This document shows positions 53,343 through 61,610 of a DNA stretch of 64,000 nt, one piece after another; the first letter of the stretch is position 1; each line of letters begins with the position of its first letter. The DNA lies in NCBI RefSeq assembly GCF_900110645.1, contig NZ_FOFB01000018.1:1-64000 (forward strand), given 5' to 3'. Below the pieces are notes generated by a model, which saw only the letters and a list, made by a program, of their open reading frames with translations, made no database searches and was not told the DNA's origin. The stretch comes from Neolewinella agarilytica (GTDB lineage Bacteria > Bacteroidota > Bacteroidia > Chitinophagales > Saprospiraceae). Both the position numbers and the translations under genes were made by a program.

Positions 53343-55235
53343 ATGCACCAACTGAGCAAGCTTTTATTTCTCGCACTGATTTTATGGACGAGCGCCCTCG
53401 CCGCCCAAACCGAACAGTTCATCGCCAGCAAAATCACCCACGCCACCGTTTTCCTTGAAGGAGCGCAGGTGAGCCGCATGGCGAAAGTCTCAGCTGCTAC
53501 GGGTAAAAACCAACTGGTCTTCACCGGCTTAACGGCAGAGATGGATCCAAAGAGTATCCAGATCAAGGCCGATGACGAAGACCTTACTGTTCTTTCCGTA
53601 AGCCACCGTCTCAAGTTCAATGAGCGGCCCAAAGAGAATCCGGAAGCCGATAACATTTATGATCAAATAGATCAGCTCGACGAGCAGAAAGCATTGCTCA
53701 GCACCCGCTACCGTATTCTGAAAGAGGAAGAAGACATCCTGGCCCTGAACCGGGTGGTCGCCAGCCCGCAAACCGGTCTTGACGCCCAGGACCTGGTGGA
53801 AGCGGTCAATTTTCACCGGGAGCGAATTACTCACATCCGGCTCCGGCAACTCGCCATTAGCAGAAGCCTTGATTCACTAAAAGATCAGCGGGCCTTACTC
53901 CAGCAACAGCTCGCCGAAGCAGGAAAAACCGAAGAGGTAAAAACCACCGCTGAGGTCGTCGTCATCACCCAAAACAAATCCGCCACCAAAAGCGATTTTG
54001 TCATTACCTATCTCGTGCCCAACGCCCGTTGGGTCCCGCACTACGACGTGCGGGTGGCTGACATCAGCCAGCCCGTTGACCTTCGCTACCGCGCCAGAGT
54101 GAGCCAGAACAGTGGTGAAGACTGGGCCGGCGTGCGCCTGAAGCTCAGCACCGGAGACCCTTCGGCCAACGCCATTGCCCCTACCCTGCCGATGTGGCGG
54201 CTGGGCTACAACAACCGCCCGCCAGTGTACCGGCCGGGAGCAAAAGCACAAGTACAAACCGGTTTCCGGAAATTACACGGCAAAGTGACCGATGAAACGG
54301 GGGAGCCATTGATCGGTGTTACCATCCTCGTTCCCGGCACTGAGATTGGAACGGTGACCGACTTTGATGGCCAGTATTACCTGGAAGCACCCGCCAGTGC
54401 GACCCAACTTCGGGTAAGTTATCTCGGCTTTAGTCAGCAACTCGTCAATGTCTCTACTGGACTGATGACGACCCGACTGCAAGCCGAAACTGAGTTATTG
54501 GACGAGGTAGTCGTTACTGGGTACGGCAGCAACCGCGCCAAAAAATCAAGGGGTCGCCGGGCAGCCAGAAGCGCTGCTCCCAGAGCCGCCCCATCCGCCC
54601 CCGTCCCCGTACAAACCCAACGGCGGGCGACCACCGTCAACTTCGATATTGAGCTACCCTACGATATCCCCTCCGACGGGAAAGCGCGCGAAGTAGAAAT
54701 CAAGCGGCATACGCTGCCGGCGACTTACACGCACTACGCCGTCCCCAAGTTTAGCCTGGACGCTTTCCTGACTGCTTCGGTTACGGATTGGGAGCAATAC
54801 GACCTGCTATCGGGAGACATCAACCTCTTTTTTGAGGGCACTTACCTCGGTGAGTCTCGCCTCAACGTGGAGACGGTTGCGGACACCCTGAACCTTTCCT
54901 TAGGCCGTGACCCCGGTGTAGTGATTGAACGCAAAGCCACGGAGGACTACCGGAAGAGAAACTTCTTTGGCAACAAGAAGACCGATAGCCGGGGCTATAC
55001 CATCTCTGTGCGGAATAAAAAGGATCAGCCCATTCAGCTCACCATTAAGGATCAGGTGCCCGTGAGCGGGAATGAGGATATTGAGATCAAAACTGACATC
55101 CCCCGTGTACTTCGCCTGGATGAGCGAACGGGAATACTCACCGCTAAGCTCATTGTACAGCCAAAAGGAGAACACAGCATGCAATTCGGGTATACGGTGA
55201 AGTACCCGAATCATCAGACGGTGAATCTGGAGTAA
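53343..55235 (+). CDS. DUF4139 (MuiA-like) protein with an inserted carboxypeptidase-regulatory domain
   Basis: 630-aa exported protein. A signal peptide (LLFLALILWTSALAAQ) is followed by the DUF4140/DUF4139 layout: an N-domain (about 22-115, KITHATVFLEGAQVSRMAKV), a coiled-coil (about 95-200), and the split beta domain (about 205-630, SDFVITYLVPNARWVPHYDV and the C-terminal QLTIKDQVPVSGNEDIEIK). Inserted at about 305-415 is a CarboxypepD_reg-like domain (GKVTDETGEPLIGVTILVPG) ending in LLDEVVVTGYGS, the sequence that joins this domain to the plug in SusC-type receptors, then a basic stretch KKSRGRRAARS. DUF4139 proteins are linked to mucoidy inhibition, with no known mechanism. Confidence 0.88.
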   Translation: MHQLSKLLFLALILWTSALAAQTEQFIASKITHATVFLEGAQVSRMAKVSAATGKNQLVFTGLTAEMDPKSIQIKADDEDLTVLSVSHRLKFNERPKENPEADNIYDQIDQLDEQKALLSTRYRILKEEEDILALNRVVASPQTGLDAQDLVEAVNFHRERITHIRLRQLAISRSLDSLKDQRALLQQQLAEAGKTEEVKTTAEVVVITQNKSATKSDFVITYLVPNARWVPHYDVRVADISQPVDLRYRARVSQNSGEDWAGVRLKLSTGDPSANAIAPTLPMWRLGYNNRPPVYRPGAKAQVQTGFRKLHGKVTDETGEPLIGVTILVPGTEIGTVTDFDGQYYLEAPASATQLRVSYLGFSQQLVNVSTGLMTTRLQAETELLDEVVVTGYGSNRAKKSRGRRAARSAAPRAAPSAPVPVQTQRRATTVNFDIELPYDIPSDGKAREVEIKRHTLPATYTHYAVPKFSLDAFLTASVTDWEQYDLLSGDINLFFEGTYLGESRLNVETVADTLNLSLGRDPGVVIERKATEDYRKRNFFGNKKTDSRGYTISVRNKKDQPIQLTIKDQVPVSGNEDIEIKTDIPRVLRLDERTGILTAKLIVQPKGEHSMQFGYTVKYPNHQTVNLE

Positions 55236-55265
55236 CGGTCTGCTTCTCCCCGGCAGCCATGAACC

Positions 55266-55473
55266 CAGGGCAAACGCATCAAATCTAAAACTGTAACCTA
55301 ATAGTTGATTTTTGTTTCGATCGAACGCAGTGAGCTGTCACTTGCGGTAGCAAATCAAGAACCCCGAAGGGCTCAGCGAAGCTAATCAAATATCGAGAGC
55401 ACGAAGTACTGCGAAGCAAATCGCCAATCGCCAATCAAAAACGTAGCAAACGAAGTTTGATGCGTTTGCCCTG
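55266..55473. mobile_element. 208-bp element with terminal inverted repeats
   Basis: Perfect 18-bp terminal inverted repeats CAGGGCAAACGCATCAAA (55266-55283) and complement (55456-55473). It contains one copy of the 70-bp dispersed repeat. No direct duplication was found at its ends. The termini resemble those of the 240-bp and 100-bp elements. Confidence 0.75.
55318..55387 (-). repeat. 70-bp dispersed repeat, copy 2
   Basis: 65 of 70 positions match the complement of 47813-47882. Here it lies inside the 208-bp element. Confidence 0.8.
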
Positions 55474-55538
55474 CCATGAACCTCAGGCTGCCGGGAGAAC
55501 GCCTCCAGGTTGTTTACCTTAGCTGGAAAGTAATTGCC

Positions 55539-55862
55539 ATGATCGACAAAGCCCAACTCGCCGAAAAGCTCGCCGAACAGATTTCGCTGACGGAAAAGAA
55601 GATCGCTGGCTACGAAGAAATGTCCGGCCCCGTTACGCCGGACGATGCCATCGGCCGCGTCTCCCGCATGGACGCCATCAACAACAAAGCCGTTACGGAA
55701 GCCACCCTGCGCACCGCCCGCCAGAAGCTCGACCGGCTTAAAACCATGCAGGCGAATCTGGATGACCCAAAACTGGGGCTGTGTAAACGCTGCAGTCGGC
55801 CCATCCCGACGCCAAGATTGCTGCTGATGCCGGAGAGCCCCTTTTGTGTGCGTTGTGCGTAG
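55539..55862 (+). CDS. TraR/DksA-type zinc-finger protein
   Basis: 107-aa protein from ATG 55539 (MIDKAQLAEKLAEQ); a longer frame from 55476 is unsupported. A helical coiled-coil (about residues 5-80) is followed by one C4 zinc finger, C-K-R-C near 86 and C-V-R-C-A at the end, in the order expected for the DksA/TraR fold (LGLCKRCSRPIPTPRLLLMP). DksA-type proteins bind the RNA polymerase secondary channel and tune transcription with ppGpp. This member is short, and lacks the clear DxxDxA tip motif of DksA (GRVSRMDAIN instead), so a regulatory role is uncertain. Confidence 0.87.
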   Translation: MIDKAQLAEKLAEQISLTEKKIAGYEEMSGPVTPDDAIGRVSRMDAINNKAVTEATLRTARQKLDRLKTMQANLDDPKLGLCKRCSRPIPTPRLLLMPESPFCVRCA

Positions 55863-55869
55863 TCTGAAC

Positions 55870-55916
55870 AGGCGCTTTGCGCGGTTCCTCTTAGCAGACA
55901 GCCTTCGACCTTTTAG
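55870..55916. repeat. Short dispersed palindromic repeat, copy 2
   Basis: Resembles 51489-51534 and lies just after the DksA-like stop. A REP-like palindrome ACGGCTGAAGCCGT with the tail CGTTCTGGC follows at 55949-55962. Confidence 0.6.
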
Positions 55917-56011
55917 ATGGAAAAACGCGCTTCGCTTGTTTTTAGCCTACGGCTGAAGCCGTCGTTCTGGCAAAAAGGGACTTTTTTGCGCCTATTCTTT
56001 ATCTTTCCCGC

Positions 56012-57745
56012 ATGAAACACTGGCTCCCGACTTTACTCCTCTCCTTTACCTTTCTCTGCACCTGCGACCGCGCCGCCGAAACGACGGAAGCCCCCCGTAG
56101 TGAGATAGACCGCCCCAACATCCTCTGGCTAACCTGCGAAGACATCAGCCCGATGCTCTCGATGTTCGGCGACAGCACGGCCCACACCCCGAATCTGGAC
56201 CGGCTGGCCGCCCGGGGCGTACGTTTCCCAAATACTTTCTCCGTCGCCGGCGTCTGCGCGCCGAGTCGAAACTGCATCGCCACCGGCATGTACCCGATCA
56301 GCATCGGCGGCCATAATATGCGTACTATGAGCTACGGGAAAGCCACCGAGCTACGCGCCATCGGCCTGCCCGGCAGCTATGGCGCATTGCCGCCGCCGGA
56401 GGTAAAAATGATGTCTCAGGTATTTCGGGAAAATGGCTACTTCACCTCCAACAACCGAAAAGAAGACTATCAGCTTCGGGCCCCGAAAACAGCCTGGGAT
56501 GATAAGGGTTCTAAAGCCCACTGGCGCCATCGTAAAGACCCCAGGCAGCCTTTCTTCAGTATTTTCAACATGGAGGTTACTCACGAGAGCCAGATTTGGC
56601 AAACCAACCCCCGTCACTTTCGCATCAGGCCTCATTTTTCTTCGGACACCTCAACGGTGGAGGAACTAACCGGCGTCATTAAGGGCGCGGGGCGGCCGGC
56701 ATTAACGGTTTCCCCCGATGATGTCCCCCTGCCGCCCTATCTGGTGGACGATGCCCCCACCCGCACCGACGTAGCCCGGGTGTACAGTAACATCGAAATT
56801 CTGGATCAGCAAGTTGGCCTGCTACTGGATCAGTTGGAGGAAGACGGGTTAGCCGACAATACCATCATCTTCTTCTACAGCGACCACGGCGGCCCGCTGC
56901 CCCGACAGAAACGACTGCTTTACGACAGCGGTCTGCGGGTACCCATGATTGTTGCCTGGCCCGATGATCGCCGGGCGGGAGAGATTGACTCTACTTTGTT
57001 CAGTTTCGTGGATCTGGCACCAACTGCCTTCAGCCTGGCCGGTATCGAGCTGCCGGATTACCTGCAGGGACAGGCCATCCTCGGCGAGCAAGCTGCCGAT
57101 GCCCGCAAGTACATCTTCGCCGCCTCTGACCGCCTCGATGGTTTTTACGACCGCATCCGGGCCGCCCGCGACGGGCGCTTCAAATACCTCCGCAATTACT
57201 ACCCGGAGCGGGGCTACTATCTCCCGGTCGTCTACCGCGAGCAGATGAACGCCATGCAATCTCTCCTTCAGGGAAGAGATGCCGGCACCCTCACCGATGC
57301 CCAGGCCCAGTGGTTCCGGAAAGCAAAACCCGCCGAGGAGCTTTTCGATACACAGGCGGACCCTTACGAGCTCAACAATCTGGCGGCGAACCCGAACTAC
57401 GCCGATAAGCTCGCCGAGCTACGCGGCGCAACGGATGAATGGCTCGCTGAGGTAGGCGACCTCGGAGCGATCAACGAAATTGAACTCGTGGACCGGTTCT
57501 GGAACGGGAAGGAAGAAATGCCCGTTACCGGCCGGCCGCAGGCCAGCCGTGACAGCCTGGGGCGCTTCCTGCTGAGCAGCAAAACCCCGGGTGCTCAAAT
57601 CGCCTACCAGATGGTTACGCCGGGAGAAAAAAACCCTGTCTGGCAGGTTTACACCGGCCCCATTGATTACGTCAGGGGGGATACACTTCGTGCCGTAGCG
57701 CAGCGGATTGGCTACCAGGAAAGTGGGGTTAGTATCGGGTATTGA
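56012..57745 (+). CDS. Sulfatase (formylglycine-dependent, exported)
   Basis: 577-aa type I sulfatase. Metal ligands lie in NILWLTCEDISP near residue 35. The sulfatase signature with the modified Cys is VCAPSRNCIATGMYP near 81-95 (C82-x-P-S-R; the Cys becomes formylglycine). A second metal/His region is IIFFYSDHGGPLPRQK near 295. The N-terminus (LLLSFTFLCTC) could be a lipoprotein or ordinary signal peptide. Its Cys-rich end, encoding C-T-C-D-R-A, is one copy of the dispersed word. Neither a sulfatase-maturase gene nor a TonB/SusD pair is adjacent. Substrate unknown; the sequence is nearer the heparan/arylsulfatase A group than choline sulfatases. Confidence 0.9.
   Translation: MKHWLPTLLLSFTFLCTCDRAAETTEAPRSEIDRPNILWLTCEDISPMLSMFGDSTAHTPNLDRLAARGVRFPNTFSVAGVCAPSRNCIATGMYPISIGGHNMRTMSYGKATELRAIGLPGSYGALPPPEVKMMSQVFRENGYFTSNNRKEDYQLRAPKTAWDDKGSKAHWRHRKDPRQPFFSIFNMEVTHESQIWQTNPRHFRIRPHFSSDTSTVEELTGVIKGAGRPALTVSPDDVPLPPYLVDDAPTRTDVARVYSNIEILDQQVGLLLDQLEEDGLADNTIIFFYSDHGGPLPRQKRLLYDSGLRVPMIVAWPDDRRAGEIDSTLFSFVDLAPTAFSLAGIELPDYLQGQAILGEQAADARKYIFAASDRLDGFYDRIRAARDGRFKYLRNYYPERGYYLPVVYREQMNAMQSLLQGRDAGTLTDAQAQWFRKAKPAEELFDTQADPYELNNLAANPNYADKLAELRGATDEWLAEVGDLGAINEIELVDRFWNGKEEMPVTGRPQASRDSLGRFLLSSKTPGAQIAYQMVTPGEKNPVWQVYTGPIDYVRGDTLRAVAQRIGYQESGVSIGY
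56058..56074 (+). repeat. GCACCTGCG-N3-GCGCC word in the sulfatase signal peptide
   Basis: Spacer ACC. Encodes C-T-C-D-R-A at the end of the signal peptide, so it shapes the lipobox-like sequence. Confidence 0.75.
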
Positions 57746-57751
57746 TGATGG

Positions 57752-58993
57752 CTACCGCTTGTCCCGTTTAGCGGGTCGGGAGCCGGGCCGAAGGCGTTCC
57801 AGCTCAATGTCCATATTCACTTGCTCACCGTCGTCGAGGTACAAGGTTCTCCATTCGCTACGATAACCATTAGCGGAGAACTCGATCTGATAGGTTCCGG
57901 CGGAGAGGTAACGGTGAAAGTCTCCGTTGTTGCCATCCGCGAATATGGCGGAATTACGCTGGTCATGGCCAGGAATGTGCAGCTTAGCTCTGATGGGCTC
58001 TCCGGTGTATCGGTCCGTCACCGTACCATGGAAGCCGTAGCGGGCTTCGCTGATGTACCCCAGCAGAGAGGGGCTGGCGTAAGTCCAGAGCTCCGGGAGG
58101 TCACGGGAGGGAAACCGCTTGGCGTCACTGATTTCAAGGGTTGCTTCCCGGCAACGGTGGTAATAATTCATGTAGTCCTGGCGGGAGCCCGCAATGGGAT
58201 ACCAATCATGGCCATTGGTGACACCGTTGTGGCGGTCCTGGAAGTAATTATCCCGGCCGCTGGCGGCTTGCGCTCTTTCGGCAAAATCCCGGCTTACCCG
58301 TCGCCACCATTCGGTATCAGCGTGTCGGTCCCGGTAAGTATCCCATGGGTAATTAAAAACTTCTGCTCCTGCGTGAATATTGACGGCCAGGTCAAAGCTG
58401 TGCTCCCTGGCGGCCCGCATGAAGATGGTGGTTTCAGGCTGGTATTCCTGCCGGTCAGGGTGCGCCCCGTCATCGGGGTCGGGGTAGTTGCGGTTCAGAT
58501 CGACACCGTGAGCATTGCCCCGCCGTGAGCGGCTAAGGGTATTGTTTCCTCCGGCGAAAGCCCCGTCGGGGTTGGCTAAGGGGTTGATATAAATTTCCAG
58601 ATCGTTGGTCAACCTGCCGGGATTATTCCTGAGCAGTTCCTCAGCCAGCCGAAGTAACATCCAGTAGCCCGCCGTCTCATCACCGTGCATAGAAGCGGTA
58701 CATAATACCTGCGGCCGGCCAACGGCGGTGGCAATATTTTTCGTAATTCGCAGGGTTAGGATTTCACGACCGGAGGGCAAGGTGCCCCAGTTTTCGAGGC
58801 GGCAGCTACCTGGATATTGTGCCGCCAGATCATTCATAATCCTGACGTAAAGATCATAAGTAGGATAGGCTGCACGCGGGACGGAGCCAACTTTCCCTGC
58901 TTCGTAAGCGTCCGCCATCGCTAATCTGGAGGCAGAAGTTTGTGCCGTGAGCACCAATGGAAATAACAAGTAAAGCAGGAAATACCACCTCAT
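57752..58993 (-). CDS. M14 zinc carboxypeptidase with regulatory domain
   Basis: 413-aa exported carboxypeptidase. Signal peptide MRWYFLLYLLFPLVLTAQ. The M14 zinc site is H-x-x-E in ASMHGDETAGYWML near residue 98 plus a distal His in AVNIHAGAEVFNYP near 205. The substrate-binding NRNYPDPDDG is near 170 and catalytic Glu in ATLEISDAK near 286. The C-terminal 90 residues are a CarboxypepD_reg transthyretin-like domain (GFHGTVTDRYTGEPIRAKLHI, near 320), as in the N/E subfamily of metallocarboxypeptidases. It probably trims peptides in the periplasm or outside the cell. It is convergent with the sulfatase gene, stops 6 bp apart. Confidence 0.94.
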   Translation of the reverse strand: MRWYFLLYLLFPLVLTAQTSASRLAMADAYEAGKVGSVPRAAYPTYDLYVRIMNDLAAQYPGSCRLENWGTLPSGREILTLRITKNIATAVGRPQVLCTASMHGDETAGYWMLLRLAEELLRNNPGRLTNDLEIYINPLANPDGAFAGGNNTLSRSRRGNAHGVDLNRNYPDPDDGAHPDRQEYQPETTIFMRAAREHSFDLAVNIHAGAEVFNYPWDTYRDRHADTEWWRRVSRDFAERAQAASGRDNYFQDRHNGVTNGHDWYPIAGSRQDYMNYYHRCREATLEISDAKRFPSRDLPELWTYASPSLLGYISEARYGFHGTVTDRYTGEPIRAKLHIPGHDQRNSAIFADGNNGDFHRYLSAGTYQIEFSANGYRSEWRTLYLDDGEQVNMDIELERLRPGSRPAKRDKR

Positions 58994-59120
58994 ATGGTCA
59001 GTTTAGGATCGTAGGAATAACGCAATATAAGCCCCTTTTGGTTCTGTCATCAGATATACTTTCCAATAATTCATCCGGTACACCTATATTAAGCCCAAAT
59101 AAACCAAACCATACCCGCCC

Positions 59121-59732
59121 ATGCTCGTATCCATCAATACTGAAAACCCGCAACAACGTCTTATTCAGCAGATGATCGACATCCTTGAAGACGGAGGAGT
59201 CATTATCTACCCAACGGATACCGTCTACGGCATTGGCTGTGACATCACCAATAAGAATGCCGTAGAGCGCGTAGCCAAACTACGGGGGCTTGACCCCAGC
59301 AAGGCAATGTTCAGTTTCATCTGCCAGGACATCAGCCAGGTAACCGAATATTCCAAAACGATTAACAACGACGTTTTCCGGGTTATGAAGCATAACCTTC
59401 CCGGCCCGTTCACCTTCATCCTGAACTCCAATAACAAGACGCCGAAGATCCTTAAGAACCGCAAAGAGACGATCGGTGTCCGTATCATCGACAATAACAT
59501 CGTCGATGCCCTCGTCCGTGGATTAGGCCGCCCGATTCTCACCGCCAGTCTTAAGACCGGAGACGATATCTCGGAATACTACACAGACCCACAAGACATC
59601 TACGATGCCTATGGAAAACGGGTGGACGCCGTCATCGACGGCGGCATTGGAGGAACGATGCCCAGTACCGTTATCATTTGTACGGGGGACGAACCGGAGC
59701 TTTACCGGGAAGGCGCCGGAGAGTTGAAGTGA
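59121..59732 (+). CDS. tsaC: L-threonylcarbamoyladenylate synthase (YrdC/Sua5 family)
   Basis: 203-aa enzyme that makes threonylcarbamoyl-AMP, the first step of t6A37 tRNA modification. The YrdC fold is clear: IIYPTDTVYGIGCDITN near residue 28, KLRGLDPSKAMFSFICQD near 53, the LPGPFTFILNSN segment near 90, and IGVRIIDNNIVDALVRGLGRPILTASL near 118. Length equals a stand-alone TsaC without the Sua5 C-terminal domain. A hairpin follows the stop. Confidence 0.93.
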   Translation: MLVSINTENPQQRLIQQMIDILEDGGVIIYPTDTVYGIGCDITNKNAVERVAKLRGLDPSKAMFSFICQDISQVTEYSKTINNDVFRVMKHNLPGPFTFILNSNNKTPKILKNRKETIGVRIIDNNIVDALVRGLGRPILTASLKTGDDISEYYTDPQDIYDAYGKRVDAVIDGGIGGTMPSTVIICTGDEPELYREGAGELK

Positions 59733-59802
59733 TGGAGTAGGTTAGCAGTGGTGTTACCATAAGGTACTCTAACTTATTTCGATTTCCCTACGATGATGCT
59801 AA

Positions 59803-59836
59803 CTTACAGGCACAGGGCGTGCCCTGTGCCTGTAAG
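59803..59836. terminator. Perfect hairpin after tsaC
   Basis: 16-bp perfect stem (CTTACAGGCACAGGGC and complement) with a 2-nt loop lies 70 bp after the tsaC stop and 42 bp before the next gene's stop, so it could serve both convergent genes. No T-run, so it could equally be a palindromic repeat. Confidence 0.5.
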
Positions 59837-59878
59837 CGACGCCTGTTCGAGCCGTGATTCCTACGAAATACTATCCTG

Positions 59879-61468
59879 CTATTTCACCACCAGCACTTCT
59901 GTCTCCAACCCAAAATCCGTCAGTAACTGGCGGAGACGGAAGTTGGCACTCGCTTCACTTTCCAGTATCTCCCCGAGATAAATCAGGTATCCGGAACGTC
60001 CGACTTCGACACAGTTGTTGAGCGCAACCGTAGTGGCCATCCCGTAGCGGCCATTGAGGTACTTAGCTCTTTCGAGGGCAATGGAATACTCCGGATAGCG
60101 CCCTTCTTCGAGCAGATAGAAAGTACCCGTGAGTTGGTAGAGCGGCAGACAGTCGTAGTCGATGCTTGCCTCTCCGTCTTCCGTAATGCGATATACCTGA
60201 ATCACGTCAGTCTCTACGGTTGCCTCCACGATGGAAGGCGGGTCTACGCGGAGTTCGCGCTCCGGCACCACTTCATTAGAGGAGAGGCGGTGGTCGTACT
60301 CACCGGGTAAGAGCTCCGGGCTGGCGTCACTGCGTTCGGGGGAGGCGGCTGGTTCGAGTGGTGGCAGCTCGGTGACGGCGTCTTTGTCTCCCGGCCGGGC
60401 CACTACTTCCCAGCGCGACTGCTCATAGAAGAGGTAGCTCAGCAGCAGGAGCAGCACGAAGATCGTGGCCACCAGCCACCCGGGGAGTTCATAGTAACCG
60501 GGGCGGGTTCTGATTTCGTCCGGGTAGAGAGAACGATAAGCATTACGAGCCTTCCAGCGGAGGCTTTTGGTGAAGCGAACGGGCTGCTTATACCAGGGTG
60601 TCCGGCCCCGCCTGGCGGGGACGACGGCGGCGGCGTAATCTGCCTCACGGACGACGGCACTGGGCAGGTAACTACCTACGTCCAGCGGGTCCGTTAATCC
60701 ATCAGTTGGCACGGGGGGCGCGGCCGCAGGTGCAGGGACTTTCCCCAGGGGCAATGATTTTTGGAGCCGCCGCATGAGCGGCGGTGCCTGAACGGCAGCT
60801 ACCCACACCGGCAATCGGCTCCGGCTGCCCGCAAACTGGTCAATATGGCTGGGTTCAATCACCCAGCGGACCTTATTCTCCTCCCCTACTTCCATCAGCC
60901 CGAAGCCAAAGCGAATGCACTGTCTTTCCAGCTCTTCGTAGTACCGCCGGGGAACGTTTTCAAAAATCTGCTTATCGAAGGCCACCCACTGTGCATCCGC
61001 ATGAAAACGAATAAACTGGGCAATGGCATAGATGTACCGGTAGTATTTAATCCGGCTCAGGATGATGGCCGCCAGGCCAAAGGTGGCGAATGTACTTGTC
61101 AGTAAAAAGAGGTAAACCTTCGGGCGGCCAAACCACTGCCAAACGGACTCCCCCTGCACCTGCGTCAGCGCCAGAAAGAAGACCATGACCGCCAGCGTAA
61201 ACGCCATCGCGTGCATCGCGATCCGGAAGTAATTAACCCGGTACAACACCTCGTGCGCCCGATCAAGACTCGTTGCCTCCACCGTTGCCGTAAACCAACT
61301 TAAGTCTGGTTTTTGATAGGCCAGGCGGGCATCAATCGTTACGCCCTGATAGTAATGCACTTTTGAGACCACCCGCGTACCACTCGTCCCCGACCGAGGC
61401 CGGTGCTTGTAGTGCTGGCGCAAAAAATTAATCGCCAGACCCCGGATGTTCTGTTCGGTATACATCAT
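59879..61468 (-). CDS. Unrecognised membrane protein with SPOR-like C-terminus
   Basis: About 529 aa from ATG 61466-61468 (the second of two adjacent ATGs, and 61486 also possible). An N-terminal soluble part of about 75 residues (GTRVVSKVHYYQGVTIDARL) precedes two hydrophobic segments (about 83-105 and 120-140). A cytoplasmic loop follows with a Pro/Ala-rich linker (VPAPAAAPPVPTDG), then a third segment (about 330-347, GWLVATIFVLLLLLSYLF). The periplasmic C-terminal domain is acidic and Ser-rich. Its last 80 residues (YPEYSIALERAKYLNGRYG and IYLGEILESEASANFRLRQL) resemble a peptidoglycan-binding SPOR domain. Function unknown; the call of SPOR is tentative. Confidence 0.72.
   Translation of the reverse strand: MMYTEQNIRGLAINFLRQHYKHRPRSGTSGTRVVSKVHYYQGVTIDARLAYQKPDLSWFTATVEATSLDRAHEVLYRVNYFRIAMHAMAFTLAVMVFFLALTQVQGESVWQWFGRPKVYLFLLTSTFATFGLAAIILSRIKYYRYIYAIAQFIRFHADAQWVAFDKQIFENVPRRYYEELERQCIRFGFGLMEVGEENKVRWVIEPSHIDQFAGSRSRLPVWVAAVQAPPLMRRLQKSLPLGKVPAPAAAPPVPTDGLTDPLDVGSYLPSAVVREADYAAAVVPARRGRTPWYKQPVRFTKSLRWKARNAYRSLYPDEIRTRPGYYELPGWLVATIFVLLLLLSYLFYEQSRWEVVARPGDKDAVTELPPLEPAASPERSDASPELLPGEYDHRLSSNEVVPERELRVDPPSIVEATVETDVIQVYRITEDGEASIDYDCLPLYQLTGTFYLLEEGRYPEYSIALERAKYLNGRYGMATTVALNNCVEVGRSGYLIYLGEILESEASANFRLRQLLTDFGLETEVLVVK
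60717..60733 (-). repeat. GCACCTGCG-N3-GCGCC word in the membrane-protein linker
   Basis: Spacer GCC, in the gene sense, encoding A-P-A-A-A-P in the Pro/Ala-rich linker. Confidence 0.75.
61156..61172 (+). repeat. GCACCTGCG-N3-GCGCC word in the same membrane-protein gene
   Basis: Spacer TCA, antisense to the gene, encoding L-A-L-T-Q-V-Q in the first membrane segment. This is the only gene in the window with two copies. Confidence 0.75.
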
Positions 61469-61558
61469 TTTTATCAGCGGCCTCAAGGCCGGTATCAGTC
61501 AAGCAAAGTTAGGGAATTCGCCTCGTAATTAGTTTTTGCTAATATCTTAGCGTTTGTC

Positions 61559-61607
61559 TGGCGGCAATGCCAGCGCTAACCACCTCCGGTCTGAAGGCCG
61601 GCGCTAC
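61559..61607. repeat. REP-like palindrome pair before folP
   Basis: Two neighbouring units: TGGCGGCAATGCCAGCGCTA (61559-61578) and CCGGTCTGAAGGCCGGCGCT+AC (61586-61607). On the minus strand the second begins GTAG, then a palindrome, the layout of RAYT-associated REPs. The second unit ends 4 bp before the folP ATG. Confidence 0.75.
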
Positions 61608-61610
61608 CAT

